From Anaerovibrio sp. JC8 (lineage in GTDB: Bacteria; Bacillota; Negativicutes; Selenomonadales; Selenomonadaceae), in assembly GCF_002100115.1 (NCBI RefSeq), contig NZ_ANBM01000002.1:124001-188000 (forward strand): DNA of 64,000 bases, read 5' to 3'. The position numbers and the translations under genes were made by a program. Below the pieces are notes generated by a model. The model was not told where the DNA came from. It worked only from the letters and a program-made list of their open reading frames with translations, and ran no database searches. Numbering within the stretch: position 1 is the first letter of the stretch; each line of letters begins with the position of its first letter. Shown here one piece after another: positions 1 through 8,602 of this stretch.

Positions 1-42
1 CATTAAACGATAGCTTTTATTTTTTATATGACATCCTTGCAA

Positions 43-936
43 TCAAAGCCTGATCCATCCACTAGGCACAACATCGTCATAGCTGTATTGCTCACTAACC
101 ATCCACCTTTTTGGGGCTACCACAATCTTATTCTCAGCCACTCCCAACCAGGCGCCCCACCAGCTAAAGGAACTGTTGGCGATAATGTGATGCCGGCAAA
201 GGCTCATTAATCTCATATCCTCGTAGCCATTATCTTCACTGTTATTATCCACAAAATAAATTTCTTGGTTAGTTTTTATATTTTCCTTTGCCCAACCAAT
301 ATCATTGGAAAACACAAACAGCTGTATATCACCGACCTTACCAGTTATATACTCAACGGCTCTTTGATAATAATCCAGGCCACAGACATCAAAATTCGTA
401 GCCAGATAATCCCCCCGTCTGACATGGAGAGCCACCGGATTAGCACAAGACTTGATACGCTGGCTAACTGTAAGGTTTTTACCGACCAATTCAGGAAGAA
501 ATTGAAAATCTGCTAATAACTCCTGACGAATGCTGCTGAAGTATTTCTCAGATTGCCAGTAACCAGTGAGACAAACATTTTTGTTTTTGGCCTGCTCCGG
601 TACCGTATCATCATAGACAGGAGTTTTTTCTTTGATACTTATTCCACTTGGACCAAGCAGACTGCGAATTTTACTCTGAGACTTATGCCTAAATATATTG
701 CGGGTAAAATGCAAATGTTTTAGTGCCCAGTCCCAATACTTGCCAGCCTCATTAATTTTTTTGCAGTTCAGCGGAAAAATATCCAGCTGATAAAGCCGTC
801 TCCCGCGATACTTATTGATTTCGTACCAGCTCATATCAAAAATAATCTCTGTATTGTTTTTTAAGGCCAGCGCTTTGGCCAAGGCGTACTGAAACATTTG
901 ATTTCCCAGCCCGTCCGTCAAATGTGCAATTATCAT
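43..936 (-). CDS. GT11 family alpha-1,2-fucosyltransferase-like protein
   Basis: Predicted GDP-fucose-dependent fucosyltransferase of family GT11, adding an alpha-1,2-linked fucose to a surface glycan at the cytoplasmic face of the inner membrane. Seen: N-terminal GLGNQMFQYA, the HVRRGDY motif (the family HxRRxD nucleotide-sugar site) in the middle, and SSFSWWGAWL near the C-terminus. All three are GT11 hallmarks, and 297 residues is the normal family length. It is the last visible gene of the minus-strand surface-glycan island. No GDP-fucose synthesis genes (gmd, fcl) are in the window, so the donor must come from elsewhere. Family is confident; the exact linkage is inferred. Confidence 0.88.
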   Translation of the reverse strand: MIIAHLTDGLGNQMFQYALAKALALKNNTEIIFDMSWYEINKYRGRRLYQLDIFPLNCKKINEAGKYWDWALKHLHFTRNIFRHKSQSKIRSLLGPSGISIKEKTPVYDDTVPEQAKNKNVCLTGYWQSEKYFSSIRQELLADFQFLPELVGKNLTVSQRIKSCANPVALHVRRGDYLATNFDVCGLDYYQRAVEYITGKVGDIQLFVFSNDIGWAKENIKTNQEIYFVDNNSEDNGYEDMRLMSLCRHHIIANSSFSWWGAWLGVAENKIVVAPKRWMVSEQYSYDDVVPSGWIRL

Positions 937-991
937 TTTTCCTCCACAAATGCCGTTTTAATGTAATATAACATTGCCAATCATGACCTGA

Positions 992-1909
992 TTACTTTAT
1001 ATCAATACCTCGCTTCAAGAGAATAAACATAAATATACATTTTCTTCTAAAATCTAAAAGATTAACTATTTTCTCCTTAGCTTCTTTAGAAATAGACGTA
1101 ATCGACTTATCATCGCGAATTAGATGGTATTGATGCTTGGCCCAGCCCTCTTCCAGTTTTCTGTATATGGTAGAGTTTCTTAACTGAGGCTGACCATCAG
1201 CATATTCTAATAGCCTTTCAAGAACCTCAACCATATCGTGGCGCCTCTTGGCCAGCTTTTCAGCAGATCCCATAATACCGGCCGCATTTTGCCAATAACA
1301 ATAAAGAGGCTCATTAACAATAATACAGCTGCGGCTATAGTAGAGATAAAAAAAAGACGCGTAATTATCTTCATGGTAAAGTCCAGAAGGAAACTCTACC
1401 CGCTTAGCCAAATCACTGCGATATATTGTATTCCATGCTATAACCCAGAGAGCACCTTGACCATAATACTTACAAAGATTATCCTTTTCAAGCAAATGCT
1501 GCCGGGAATTTCCTGAAAACAGTACTTCTTTTTCGTAGCCCTTTCCATCGGTTTCACAATAGCCACATTTAACCATATCTGCATCAGGATGTGAAAGAGC
1601 TTCCTTCATCATTTGGGAAAACATATCCGGTTTTACCCAATCGTCACTGTCCACGAAAGCAATATAGTCACCTTCAGCAGCTTTCACGCCAGTATTGCGG
1701 GCCGCACCCAGGCCGCCATTTAATTGATGAATAACCTTGACGTTATCATATTTTTCAGCGTAATCATCACAAAGCTTACCTGAAGAATCCTCTGAGCCAT
1801 CATCTACCAATATTATTTCTATATCTTTATATTCCTGTGCTAACAGAGAAGTCAGACACCTCTCCAGATATTGTTCTACATTGTATACTGGAACAATTAT
1901 TGAAAGCAT
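992..1909 (-). CDS. GT2 family glycosyltransferase
   Basis: GT-A fold, inverting glycosyltransferase for surface polysaccharide assembly. Seen: N-terminal LSIIVPVYNVEQYLERCL, then DDGSEDSSGKLCD, and the metal-binding FVDSDDW at about residue 90, which are the standard GT2 landmarks. There is no membrane segment, so it is probably cytosolic or peripherally attached. A 323-bp gap separates it from the upstream gene, so it may have its own promoter. Sugar specificity cannot be read from the sequence. Confidence 0.9.
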   Translation of the reverse strand: MLSIIVPVYNVEQYLERCLTSLLAQEYKDIEIILVDDGSEDSSGKLCDDYAEKYDNVKVIHQLNGGLGAARNTGVKAAEGDYIAFVDSDDWVKPDMFSQMMKEALSHPDADMVKCGYCETDGKGYEKEVLFSGNSRQHLLEKDNLCKYYGQGALWVIAWNTIYRSDLAKRVEFPSGLYHEDNYASFFYLYYSRSCIIVNEPLYCYWQNAAGIMGSAEKLAKRRHDMVEVLERLLEYADGQPQLRNSTIYRKLEEGWAKHQYHLIRDDKSITSISKEAKEKIVNLLDFRRKCIFMFILLKRGIDIK

Positions 1910-2232
1910 TATATACTTTTTCCTTTCGATTTTAATAACATAGAGTTACCACATCATAAAGTAATGTGAAATTTAAACTCAAAGGCATTTCTATCAATGA
2001 GCTATTTCCCATCTATCATAGTTTCCCCTCTATAACGTCAAATTTGATTGCTAAAGATTTGTTCACCTATCTATAATTGAAAGCCAATTATAAAAGAATA
2101 TCCGTCCATTTACACAATAAGTCTTCTTGGTATTATACCCATTTGATATTTTATCCACTCTTTGGGTAATCGTCGCATATTACTTTCCTTTATCACTAAA
2201 CTAGATAAATGTTACATCTGTCACTATTGAGT
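1910..2232. other. AT-rich intergenic gap with a possible gene remnant
   Basis: No full gene is visible. On the minus strand a 22-codon open frame (2110-2178) starts with ATG after an AAAGGA site and is closed by TAA. Its peptide (MRRLPKEWIKYQMG...) reads like the start of a degraded transferase gene. A weak promoter-like pair, TTGACG then TGATAG 17 bp later, lies upstream of the GT2 gene. Either reading is tentative. Confidence 0.3.
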
Positions 2233-2592
2233 TTACCCATTAATCTTGTTCCAAGCACTATAGATTATAGTCAACCAATAACCTATCAGGAAAGGGGTCA
2301 GTGCAACACCGATAAAAAGACTTAGCGCATACACAAACAGTAAAACGATTGAAACATAAATTACCAATTTCAAAAAGTTACTTTTTTTATCAAGCAAACA
2401 CGTGAAATCTGTTGCAATAAGCCCAGCAAGCGTACAGATGACAGCCAAAATGATTTCATTGCCATCATTACATAATGCTCCTATATAGAATATGGAAAAT
2501 ACTACAATTAATCCCCACGTACTTCTCTTAAGTCTCTTCATTACGTCACAAAATGGTATAATAATCACCCTCCCGCTAAACTTAATAATCAT
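2233..2592 (-). CDS. Small polytopic membrane protein, unknown function
   Basis: A 119-residue protein with about four hydrophobic stretches (residues about 27-45, 48-66, 75-95 and 97-112), predicted inner-membrane. Its ATG overlaps the stop of the upstream GT2-FkbM gene (ATGA arrangement), so translation is probably coupled. A later in-frame ATG about 17 codons in gives a shorter protein of similar topology, so the start is uncertain. I do not recognise a family. Its place in the glycan island suggests a small accessory or lipid-linked sugar-handling protein, but this is only context. Confidence 0.6.
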   Translation of the reverse strand: MIIKFSGRVIIIPFCDVMKRLKRSTWGLIVVFSIFYIGALCNDGNEIILAVICTLAGLIATDFTCLLDKKSNFLKLVIYVSIVLLFVYALSLFIGVALTPFLIGYWLTIIYSAWNKING

Positions 2593-4382
2593 TTTTCTGC
2601 TTTTATAACGCCACGTCTAACATATGGTTCATCCAACTCTTCATCATAATAGAACAACATATATCCTGGTGAAGTGGTTATCTTGTATCCATATGCTTGT
2701 AAGAATTTTGTTATATCATTTTCGGCATTCGCTTTATGATAGGCACAAAGCAACATAGTTTGAATTCGCCCTAATGTCGTTTTAGCACCTTCTAGCATAG
2801 GTAATTCAAATCCCTCAATATCTGCTTTTATAAAATCCAATTTTTTGTTTTCAAAGTAATCATCAACTGCAACAGTTGTATCACTTGTTTTTGAATCAAT
2901 ATACTTTGGAACAATTTCAACTTTATCACGATACGGTTGAAACGTATACTGCAGTGCCTCTAACCAATCGGGGTTACATTCAAACACGTACACTTTCTGC
3001 GCATCATCTATAACATCCAAAGAAAAGAATCCTTCCGCTGCACCCATATCTGCAACATGTTTACCCTCAATATCAGCTTTTCTCACTGCATAATGATGTG
3101 GAGATAATTCATCCTGTTCCTTGTATATTTCACGCATATAATTTTTGACCTCATGCTCGGACATACTACGCTTCATATACATTTTCTTGCCATTATGAAT
3201 TACATACCGTAATCCTATTGCTTCATCCAAGAATACATCTATATCAAAGTTTTTAAATTTATCTACAAACGGATAAGGAAAAACTGGAATCCCCCCCCCT
3301 ATATATGAATAATTCTTCAAATAATCAAGTATTTCCTTTTTCTCCGCATCTCCATCTATGCTCTCTAAATATTTTACAGTTTCATAGATTTTATTATAAA
3401 TGAATGCTTTGCCACGCTCTTTTTCGCGAATAGACGCTAATAAATTCAGTCGACATCTTTTAATCAAAAATTTCATCCAATTAATATTCATATCTTTAGC
3501 CCACCCAAAATTTAATCTTATTTTTTCTGCAATTTTTTCAGTAACAAACTCTGGCCAATAAATAAACTTCCCCTTTAAGTGATTACAAAAATTCCCGTCA
3601 TCATTCAGCTTTTTCCACAATAATTTCTTGTATTTTGCTTTGTGAAGTATTGGAAATTTATCATAAACATATTGATACTCATAATGTAAAAGGTCTTTAT
3701 CCGCTAAACAACTATATGTTAGTTGACCATCACTTTCCCCTATGGAAATTAAATACTCTCCTAAAAAAAACGATTCTGATGTCTGTAATACTCGCAAATA
3801 TAGATCAATGTCAACCAAATATTTTAAGTTTTCATCAAAAAAAGGGAATTCCTTCATATTACGAAACATGGTTGCACTAGGTGCACCTATACTATTGATA
3901 CGAAAAAGTTCAGCTACATCCTTTTGTAACCGTTTTTGATGTTTATCCGAACTAAACGTAGGCCTTGCCTCTCCATCACGATATTGTAGTGTAGCAGTAT
4001 ATATCATAAAACAGTTAGGATGTGCCTTAAAACATTCAACCATTTTCCGCAAGCTATCCTGCCTTGTAAAAAAGTCATCGTGATGCATAAGTTTTATATA
4101 TCCCTTAGGAGGTAGCATATGCTTTCTAGCCATATTAATAACTTGATTGCAATTTTTCGTAGCCCCCAACGAAATATCATTTCTGTGATATACCAAATTA
4201 GGCATATGCAGTGACTGTATCAGTTTATAAACATTATCTTTTCGCGAATCATCTGATATAAACAATGTATAATTATGATAATCCTGCTTTATAATGGAAT
4301 TAATCAATCTTTCCAGTGTAGCAGGATTCTCGTAACAGGGAACACATATTGCTATATGTTCATCATCCACAATAGATCCCAT
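2589..4382 (-). CDS. Bifunctional GT2 glycosyltransferase - FkbM methyltransferase
   Basis: Two-domain surface-glycan enzyme. Residues about 8-240 are a GT2 glycosyltransferase (ICVPCYENPATLERLI, SDDSRKD, a KLMHHDDFF metal site). Residues about 430-590 are an FkbM-type SAM methyltransferase (VADMGAAEGFFSLDV as SAM loop, FIKADIEGFELPML as the FkbM signature), likely O-methylating a sugar. The linker contains three glycines encoded by an uninterrupted run of nine G on the coding strand (3291-3299). Slippage there would cut off the methyltransferase half. Family calls are confident; the order of reactions and the substrate are unknown. Confidence 0.88.
   Translation of the reverse strand: MGSIVDDEHIAICVPCYENPATLERLINSIIKQDYHNYTLFISDDSRKDNVYKLIQSLHMPNLVYHRNDISLGATKNCNQVINMARKHMLPPKGYIKLMHHDDFFTRQDSLRKMVECFKAHPNCFMIYTATLQYRDGEARPTFSSDKHQKRLQKDVAELFRINSIGAPSATMFRNMKEFPFFDENLKYLVDIDLYLRVLQTSESFFLGEYLISIGESDGQLTYSCLADKDLLHYEYQYVYDKFPILHKAKYKKLLWKKLNDDGNFCNHLKGKFIYWPEFVTEKIAEKIRLNFGWAKDMNINWMKFLIKRCRLNLLASIREKERGKAFIYNKIYETVKYLESIDGDAEKKEILDYLKNYSYIGGGIPVFPYPFVDKFKNFDIDVFLDEAIGLRYVIHNGKKMYMKRSMSEHEVKNYMREIYKEQDELSPHHYAVRKADIEGKHVADMGAAEGFFSLDVIDDAQKVYVFECNPDWLEALQYTFQPYRDKVEIVPKYIDSKTSDTTVAVDDYFENKKLDFIKADIEGFELPMLEGAKTTLGRIQTMLLCAYHKANAENDITKFLQAYGYKITTSPGYMLFYYDEELDEPYVRRGVIKAEK
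3291..3299 (-). repeat. G9 homopolymer tract inside a coding sequence
   Basis: Nine consecutive C on the plus strand, G9 on the coding strand, encoding Gly-Gly-Gly at about residues 362-364 of the GT2-FkbM protein. It is the longest G/C homopolymer I see in the window. Tracts like this in LPS genes of other bacteria are slipped-strand phase-variation switches. At nine units the frame is open. Confidence 0.8.
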
Positions 4383-4511
4383 TTTATTTTCTCGCTTTCC
4401 ATTTCGCCCTAAAATGATTATTAATTTTAAAATATTTTTCCTGTTCAGTGTAATATTGAATATTGACTTTGCATAGCTCTAATTCCAAAATTAAGATCGT
4501 ATATCCATTAA

Positions 4512-5861
4512 CTACCACATTCTTTCTTTAAGAATTACGTTATTAAGTGTAATAACTTTCAACGCTCCGGTACCAACCAATGAATTTGTAGCTATGCCAA
4601 TAGCCTCCACATCTTCTTCATGAATAGTATCCGCATCAAAGGTATATGTCCATTTTCTACGTGGCTCCTGGAAATCAAAATTATCTAAATAGTAACGTCC
4701 TCCACGTAGTTTAAAAGCTAAAAACGGCTGCGGGCCAAAGCTGTCCTGGTCAGTTTCAACAACTAAGATGCATTTTCCTTTATATCGTTTGACTTCAGTA
4801 TTAAGATGTATAGGTGTGTCCGATAACTTTAATACTTTTTTCGCTGCTTCTGAGGCTTTAGCATTTACCCACTTAACATTTGGAAATCTTTTCTCAGCCG
4901 ATTTCAGCATATCATACATATCTTCTATATCCGGCCTCATATCCCTAAAATCGTGGTCTGCAAAGGCAATTATTGTGTCTTCCCCCGCATCAGCACGGGC
5001 AAAAGCCTTGTCCACCTCATCCTGCGTCATACACCGCATACGAGTCCCAACATTCAAACAACGGAAAATTGTACGCCTACAATCGCCTGGCACCTGATAA
5101 TCATCATGTGATGGATGATATGGTTCCCATGTAGAAGGAGCCCGTCTCCAGTCGCCATTACGCCCGTCGGCAATCCCACCTTGTTCTCTATCATACTCCG
5201 TAAATTCTACGGCCTGATTTGCATAATCAAATGGAATATATTGCTCCAACAGCCAATGACTATCCGGTCGCTCAGTATGATAACCTGGCCTAAAACAATT
5301 CGGGAAAAAGCCCTTGTCTATTAGACGCCGTGCCAAAGACTGCAAGATATGAGGTGAATTAATATAAGACGTTGCACAACGATTTGCTTCGCCATATGTA
5401 CTCATCGGATGAGCATGCCACTGAAATTCATCATACTCTATGTCATGCAGCGCATAGAATTGTTTGTAATGATCCCAAACATTATGATACCCTAATGCCC
5501 TGTCGCGAGGATTGGTGACAAAATCAGCCAAATCAACAATGAACCAACTATAAGTCCACCCATTACCATAGGAATCTTTATACTTTTTTCGAAATCCATC
5601 AGACGTCAGGTCAGACAGCATATCTTCCACTTCATACCATGTACGGCAGTAACTTTGAAATCTCTTGCTGAATACATAACTGGCAACTTCTTCAAAACCG
5701 CCTAAATCTATTTCCTTCCTTTGAATCTTTTCCAGTGTCTCATATGATGGCTTTAAACGAATGCCCGTCAAGCCATAAACTCTATCAAAAGTGGCGGTAA
5801 TCGACTCATTTAACGGACCTTCTGTATCAATACAATGAACAACATATACGTTTCCATTCAT
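4512..5861 (-). CDS. NodB-fold polysaccharide deacetylase-like protein
   Basis: Large protein with carbohydrate-esterase-4-like motifs: CIDTEGP near the N-terminus (motif 1 Asp), FQWHAHPMS (motif 2 His-x-His), and CFRPGYHTERPD (motif 3 Arg-Pro-Gly-Tyr). A C-terminal beta-rich part follows. It may remove an acetyl group from a nonulosonate precursor or glycan, but catalytic function is inferred from motifs only. The listed GTG start three bases upstream is less likely than the ATG chosen here, which has GAGGAG 9 bases before it. It follows the cytidylyltransferase gene closely in the nonulosonate operon. Confidence 0.7.
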   Translation of the reverse strand: MNGNVYVVHCIDTEGPLNESITATFDRVYGLTGIRLKPSYETLEKIQRKEIDLGGFEEVASYVFSKRFQSYCRTWYEVEDMLSDLTSDGFRKKYKDSYGNGWTYSWFIVDLADFVTNPRDRALGYHNVWDHYKQFYALHDIEYDEFQWHAHPMSTYGEANRCATSYINSPHILQSLARRLIDKGFFPNCFRPGYHTERPDSHWLLEQYIPFDYANQAVEFTEYDREQGGIADGRNGDWRRAPSTWEPYHPSHDDYQVPGDCRRTIFRCLNVGTRMRCMTQDEVDKAFARADAGEDTIIAFADHDFRDMRPDIEDMYDMLKSAEKRFPNVKWVNAKASEAAKKVLKLSDTPIHLNTEVKRYKGKCILVVETDQDSFGPQPFLAFKLRGGRYYLDNFDFQEPRRKWTYTFDADTIHEEDVEAIGIATNSLVGTGALKVITLNNVILKERMW

Positions 5862-5887
5862 CACGCAGTTCTCCTCTTATGACAAAA

Positions 5888-6637
5888 TCAACCTATATTA
5901 TCCCTTATTTCTCCGAAATCATAATACTTTGAAAATAAATAATTCGCAATAACTTCCATCAATTCAAAATCATTTTCATGGTCCAAATCCAACACTGCTG
6001 TGTCAAACATTTCAATAACTTCGCAATACCCATCCAAGACGCCTTTACCAGAATTTAAGAACTCCGGCGAATACGCATACAACGAGGCATTCATGTCAAA
6101 TATCTCCGGAGCCTGCTGCCTAGCTGTAAAATTAGAATCTATTACCTTTTTATAGCCATGCTCTGTCTTCTTTACCTGGTTGAAATACGGATTTCTGCGG
6201 GCAGTAGCAACCGTTGTAGTCACATCCGCCTTTTTTTCAATATGCTTATTAATAACGTTTTCCAGGTCTATTACACGACGCAACGGTGAAGTAATATCCA
6301 AATCAACGACCATATCATATTTATATTCTTTGCGGGCTTCCATAATCTTCAAGCAATTTTTTATTACAGCCACTTTTCCTACTACATCACCACTTAACTC
6401 GGGCACTCGCTTTATTGTTTCAACTGGTCGTAAACCAGACTCTGCCATCATTGCCAACAATTCATCGCTATCCGAATTAACGACAATATCATATTTGATT
6501 TCAGAATGGCCTTTTAAATATAAATCAATAACAGATAATGTATAGAACGGCAGTGGCCTACCTAAAAACGGCTTTATATTTTTATTCTTTATTCCCTTTG
6601 AACCAGCTCTGCCGCAGATCGTAAATAATGTTCTCAT
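5888..6637 (-). CDS. legF: CMP-nonulosonate (acylneuraminate) cytidylyltransferase
   Basis: Activates a nine-carbon acid sugar with CTP to give a CMP-sugar, the donor for the sugar transferase. Seen: N-terminal LFTICGRAGSKGIKNKNI (the family nucleotide-binding loop RxGSKGxxxKN) and the PLRRVIDLENV and FDMNASLYAYS segments typical of NeuA/LegF/PseF. Its 249 residues match a single-domain enzyme. The ATG overlaps the upstream stop (TAATG) with GGGAG before it. Specificity for legionaminate, rather than sialate or pseudaminate, is inferred from the neighbouring LegB/C/G/H/I and PtmE. Confidence 0.85.
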   Translation of the reverse strand: MRTLFTICGRAGSKGIKNKNIKPFLGRPLPFYTLSVIDLYLKGHSEIKYDIVVNSDSDELLAMMAESGLRPVETIKRVPELSGDVVGKVAVIKNCLKIMEARKEYKYDMVVDLDITSPLRRVIDLENVINKHIEKKADVTTTVATARRNPYFNQVKKTEHGYKKVIDSNFTARQQAPEIFDMNASLYAYSPEFLNSGKGVLDGYCEVIEMFDTAVLDLDHENDFELMEVIANYLFSKYYDFGEIRDNIG

Positions 6638-7581
6638 TATACTTCTCCCTGAGTCAGTCTTAAGACATCTATCGCATGTTTAATATCACTGTCTTCGGCA
6701 ACCTTACCTTCTATCATATCCAGAAAATGTTCAAGTTCCCGAATCTGATAATCATCTCTTTCCTCCTGGAACTCCAGCACTTTATTGGACGATAAAAAAG
6801 AAATCCTGTTATTTGCAATATCACCAACAATAGTGTCCTCTTCTGTAAATAACATCATTTCTCTAATGGTTTTCCTACCGAAATAATCCAGATGCAACTC
6901 CACAACCTTATTAGTATATTCTGCAATATAAATGGCATAATCGTCACTATCAATATCCAGGTTTGATTTTTTGCCAACCATGGCATTTACCTTACCAGGC
7001 TTACCAAACAAAAAGGTCAGATAATCCCATTCATGTATCAAATCTATTGAAACACCTCCACCCATATCTTTGTGGGCACTGTAGGTATTTCTGTAATCCT
7101 GTCCCGGACGCCAGTCTGGCAAATAACTGGAAGAAATACTTCTCACAGATATTATCTTCTCGGTATCTATATTTTTTTTGATATACTGAATGACTGCATT
7201 ATATCTTAGTGGACAAGCAACATAATAAACTGAACCACCTCTAGGGACATACGCGTTAGCCGCCTCTAACTGGGCCATGGAAGTAATCGGCTTTTCAATA
7301 AAAAAGTGCTTACCGTGGCTAGATACCTTATTCAAGGTATCTAGATGGCATTCAGTTGGATTAGTTATAAAGATAACATCATAATCCATGGGCATCTCAT
7401 CAACAGAACCATATACATTATTTATCAAACTGTAAACTGCTTCGCTGCCTTTTTTCGCACATCTTCTGACAGCATCTATATTAAGTGCTATTTGTCTTTT
7501 CTCACAAATATGACTTAAATTTATTATGTGCCGCTTTGCAATTGAGCCAACACCAATAAAACACACCTTGAGTTCTGTCAC
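6637..7581 (-). CDS. Gfo/Idh/MocA family oxidoreductase (intact motifs)
   Basis: NAD(P)-dependent sugar oxidoreductase. Seen: N-terminal Rossmann loop VCFIGVGSIAKRH, the family EKP motif (KHFFIEKPI), and GGGVSIDLIHEWDYL with the expected Asp and His of the active site. GTG start after GGAGGAG; its first bases overlap the stop of the upstream paralogue. Its place inside the nonulosonate operon suggests it works on a nucleotide-sugar precursor or modifies the acid sugar. The reaction is not established by sequence. Confidence 0.8.
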   Translation of the reverse strand: MTELKVCFIGVGSIAKRHIINLSHICEKRQIALNIDAVRRCAKKGSEAVYSLINNVYGSVDEMPMDYDVIFITNPTECHLDTLNKVSSHGKHFFIEKPITSMAQLEAANAYVPRGGSVYYVACPLRYNAVIQYIKKNIDTEKIISVRSISSSYLPDWRPGQDYRNTYSAHKDMGGGVSIDLIHEWDYLTFLFGKPGKVNAMVGKKSNLDIDSDDYAIYIAEYTNKVVELHLDYFGRKTIREMMLFTEEDTIVGDIANNRISFLSSNKVLEFQEERDDYQIRELEHFLDMIEGKVAEDSDIKHAIDVLRLTQGEV

Positions 7582-8558
7582 TTCTGCTCCTCCAATGAGT
7601 CTATCAGCTTCAGAATTTCATAATCCTGAGCAAAGCCATATTCAGCATTTTTGTCACCATTTACAACGGAGAAAAACTCCTTCAATTCATTTTTATAGGC
7701 ATTTTCCACAACAAATGCCCTGTAGCCCTCTTTATGCTCTTCCTTCTCATGTAAATGAACCTGTACCAGTGCATCTTTATCGTTACAGTATTCCAGCAAC
7801 GAATCCGGTGTACCACTCCACTTATAATACTCTTTTTCCCGATATGCCTCTAATCTTCTTACTGCTACAGGCGAAACCACATCAACTATTAAACATCCTT
7901 TATTACCATTTTCGTGCTTCATCGTAATAATGTAATTATCATTATAATCAATATTTAGCTCCGTTTGGCAATCAGAAACTACACTATAATCAATTACTTT
8001 ACCAAATGTCTTCGAAAGCCACGGCAATTCTATTGCCATGATTTCCCTGCACCCATTAGTGCGCTTATCTCCAATAAAGAAATCCTTATAGTTTTCCCAT
8101 GGATGCCAATCTGGCAAATATTGACCAATATGATACACATAATTCCACTTACCACTTGGTGAAATCTTTTCCCGTAAATATCTTATTTCTTCTCTGTACA
8201 AAAAAGTAGATGATAAGAACAACGTGCACCCATTCTTTTCGGCCAACTTCATATTTTCTACATAGCCATCAGATACCAAATTAAGCTCCGTGAAAACATG
8301 CCATTTGTTATTTAAGCATTCAGCAATTATCGCATTATGCGATAGTGGAGAAGTACATACTAATGCCGTGTCAATCTCTACGGCTATTTTTGCTGCAGAA
8401 ATAGTAGAATACGTTGCTATACCATACATTTCTCTGGCTTCTGCCTGACGATCTTCACGTCCATCTACACCATATATAGCAAACTCGGGATATAGCTCTT
8501 TTATAAGCCGTATCCTGCGCTTTCCCATCGAGCCTAAACCAACCACCAATATATTCAT
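7578..8558 (-). CDS. Gfo/Idh/MocA-like protein lacking catalytic residues
   Basis: Paralogue of the gene just downstream: same Rossmann start (ILVVGLGSMGKRR) and same YLPDW motif. Where its neighbour has IEKPI this protein has TELNL, and where the neighbour has an Asp and a His in the SIDLIHEW segment it has Ile at both aligned positions. The catalytic lysine and the Asp/His pair are therefore absent in my alignment by eye. It may be a non-catalytic partner in a heterodimer or have changed chemistry. ATG chosen at 8558 with GGTGGAG 8 bases upstream rather than the GTG at 8567. Confidence 0.72.
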   Translation of the reverse strand: MNILVVGLGSMGKRRIRLIKELYPEFAIYGVDGREDRQAEAREMYGIATYSTISAAKIAVEIDTALVCTSPLSHNAIIAECLNNKWHVFTELNLVSDGYVENMKLAEKNGCTLFLSSTFLYREEIRYLREKISPSGKWNYVYHIGQYLPDWHPWENYKDFFIGDKRTNGCREIMAIELPWLSKTFGKVIDYSVVSDCQTELNIDYNDNYIITMKHENGNKGCLIVDVVSPVAVRRLEAYREKEYYKWSGTPDSLLEYCNDKDALVQVHLHEKEEHKEGYRAFVVENAYKNELKEFFSVVNGDKNAEYGFAQDYEILKLIDSLEEQK

Positions 8559-8602
8559 GCTGCACACTCCACCATAATCTCTAAAAAATGCTTATACTGA
8601 TT

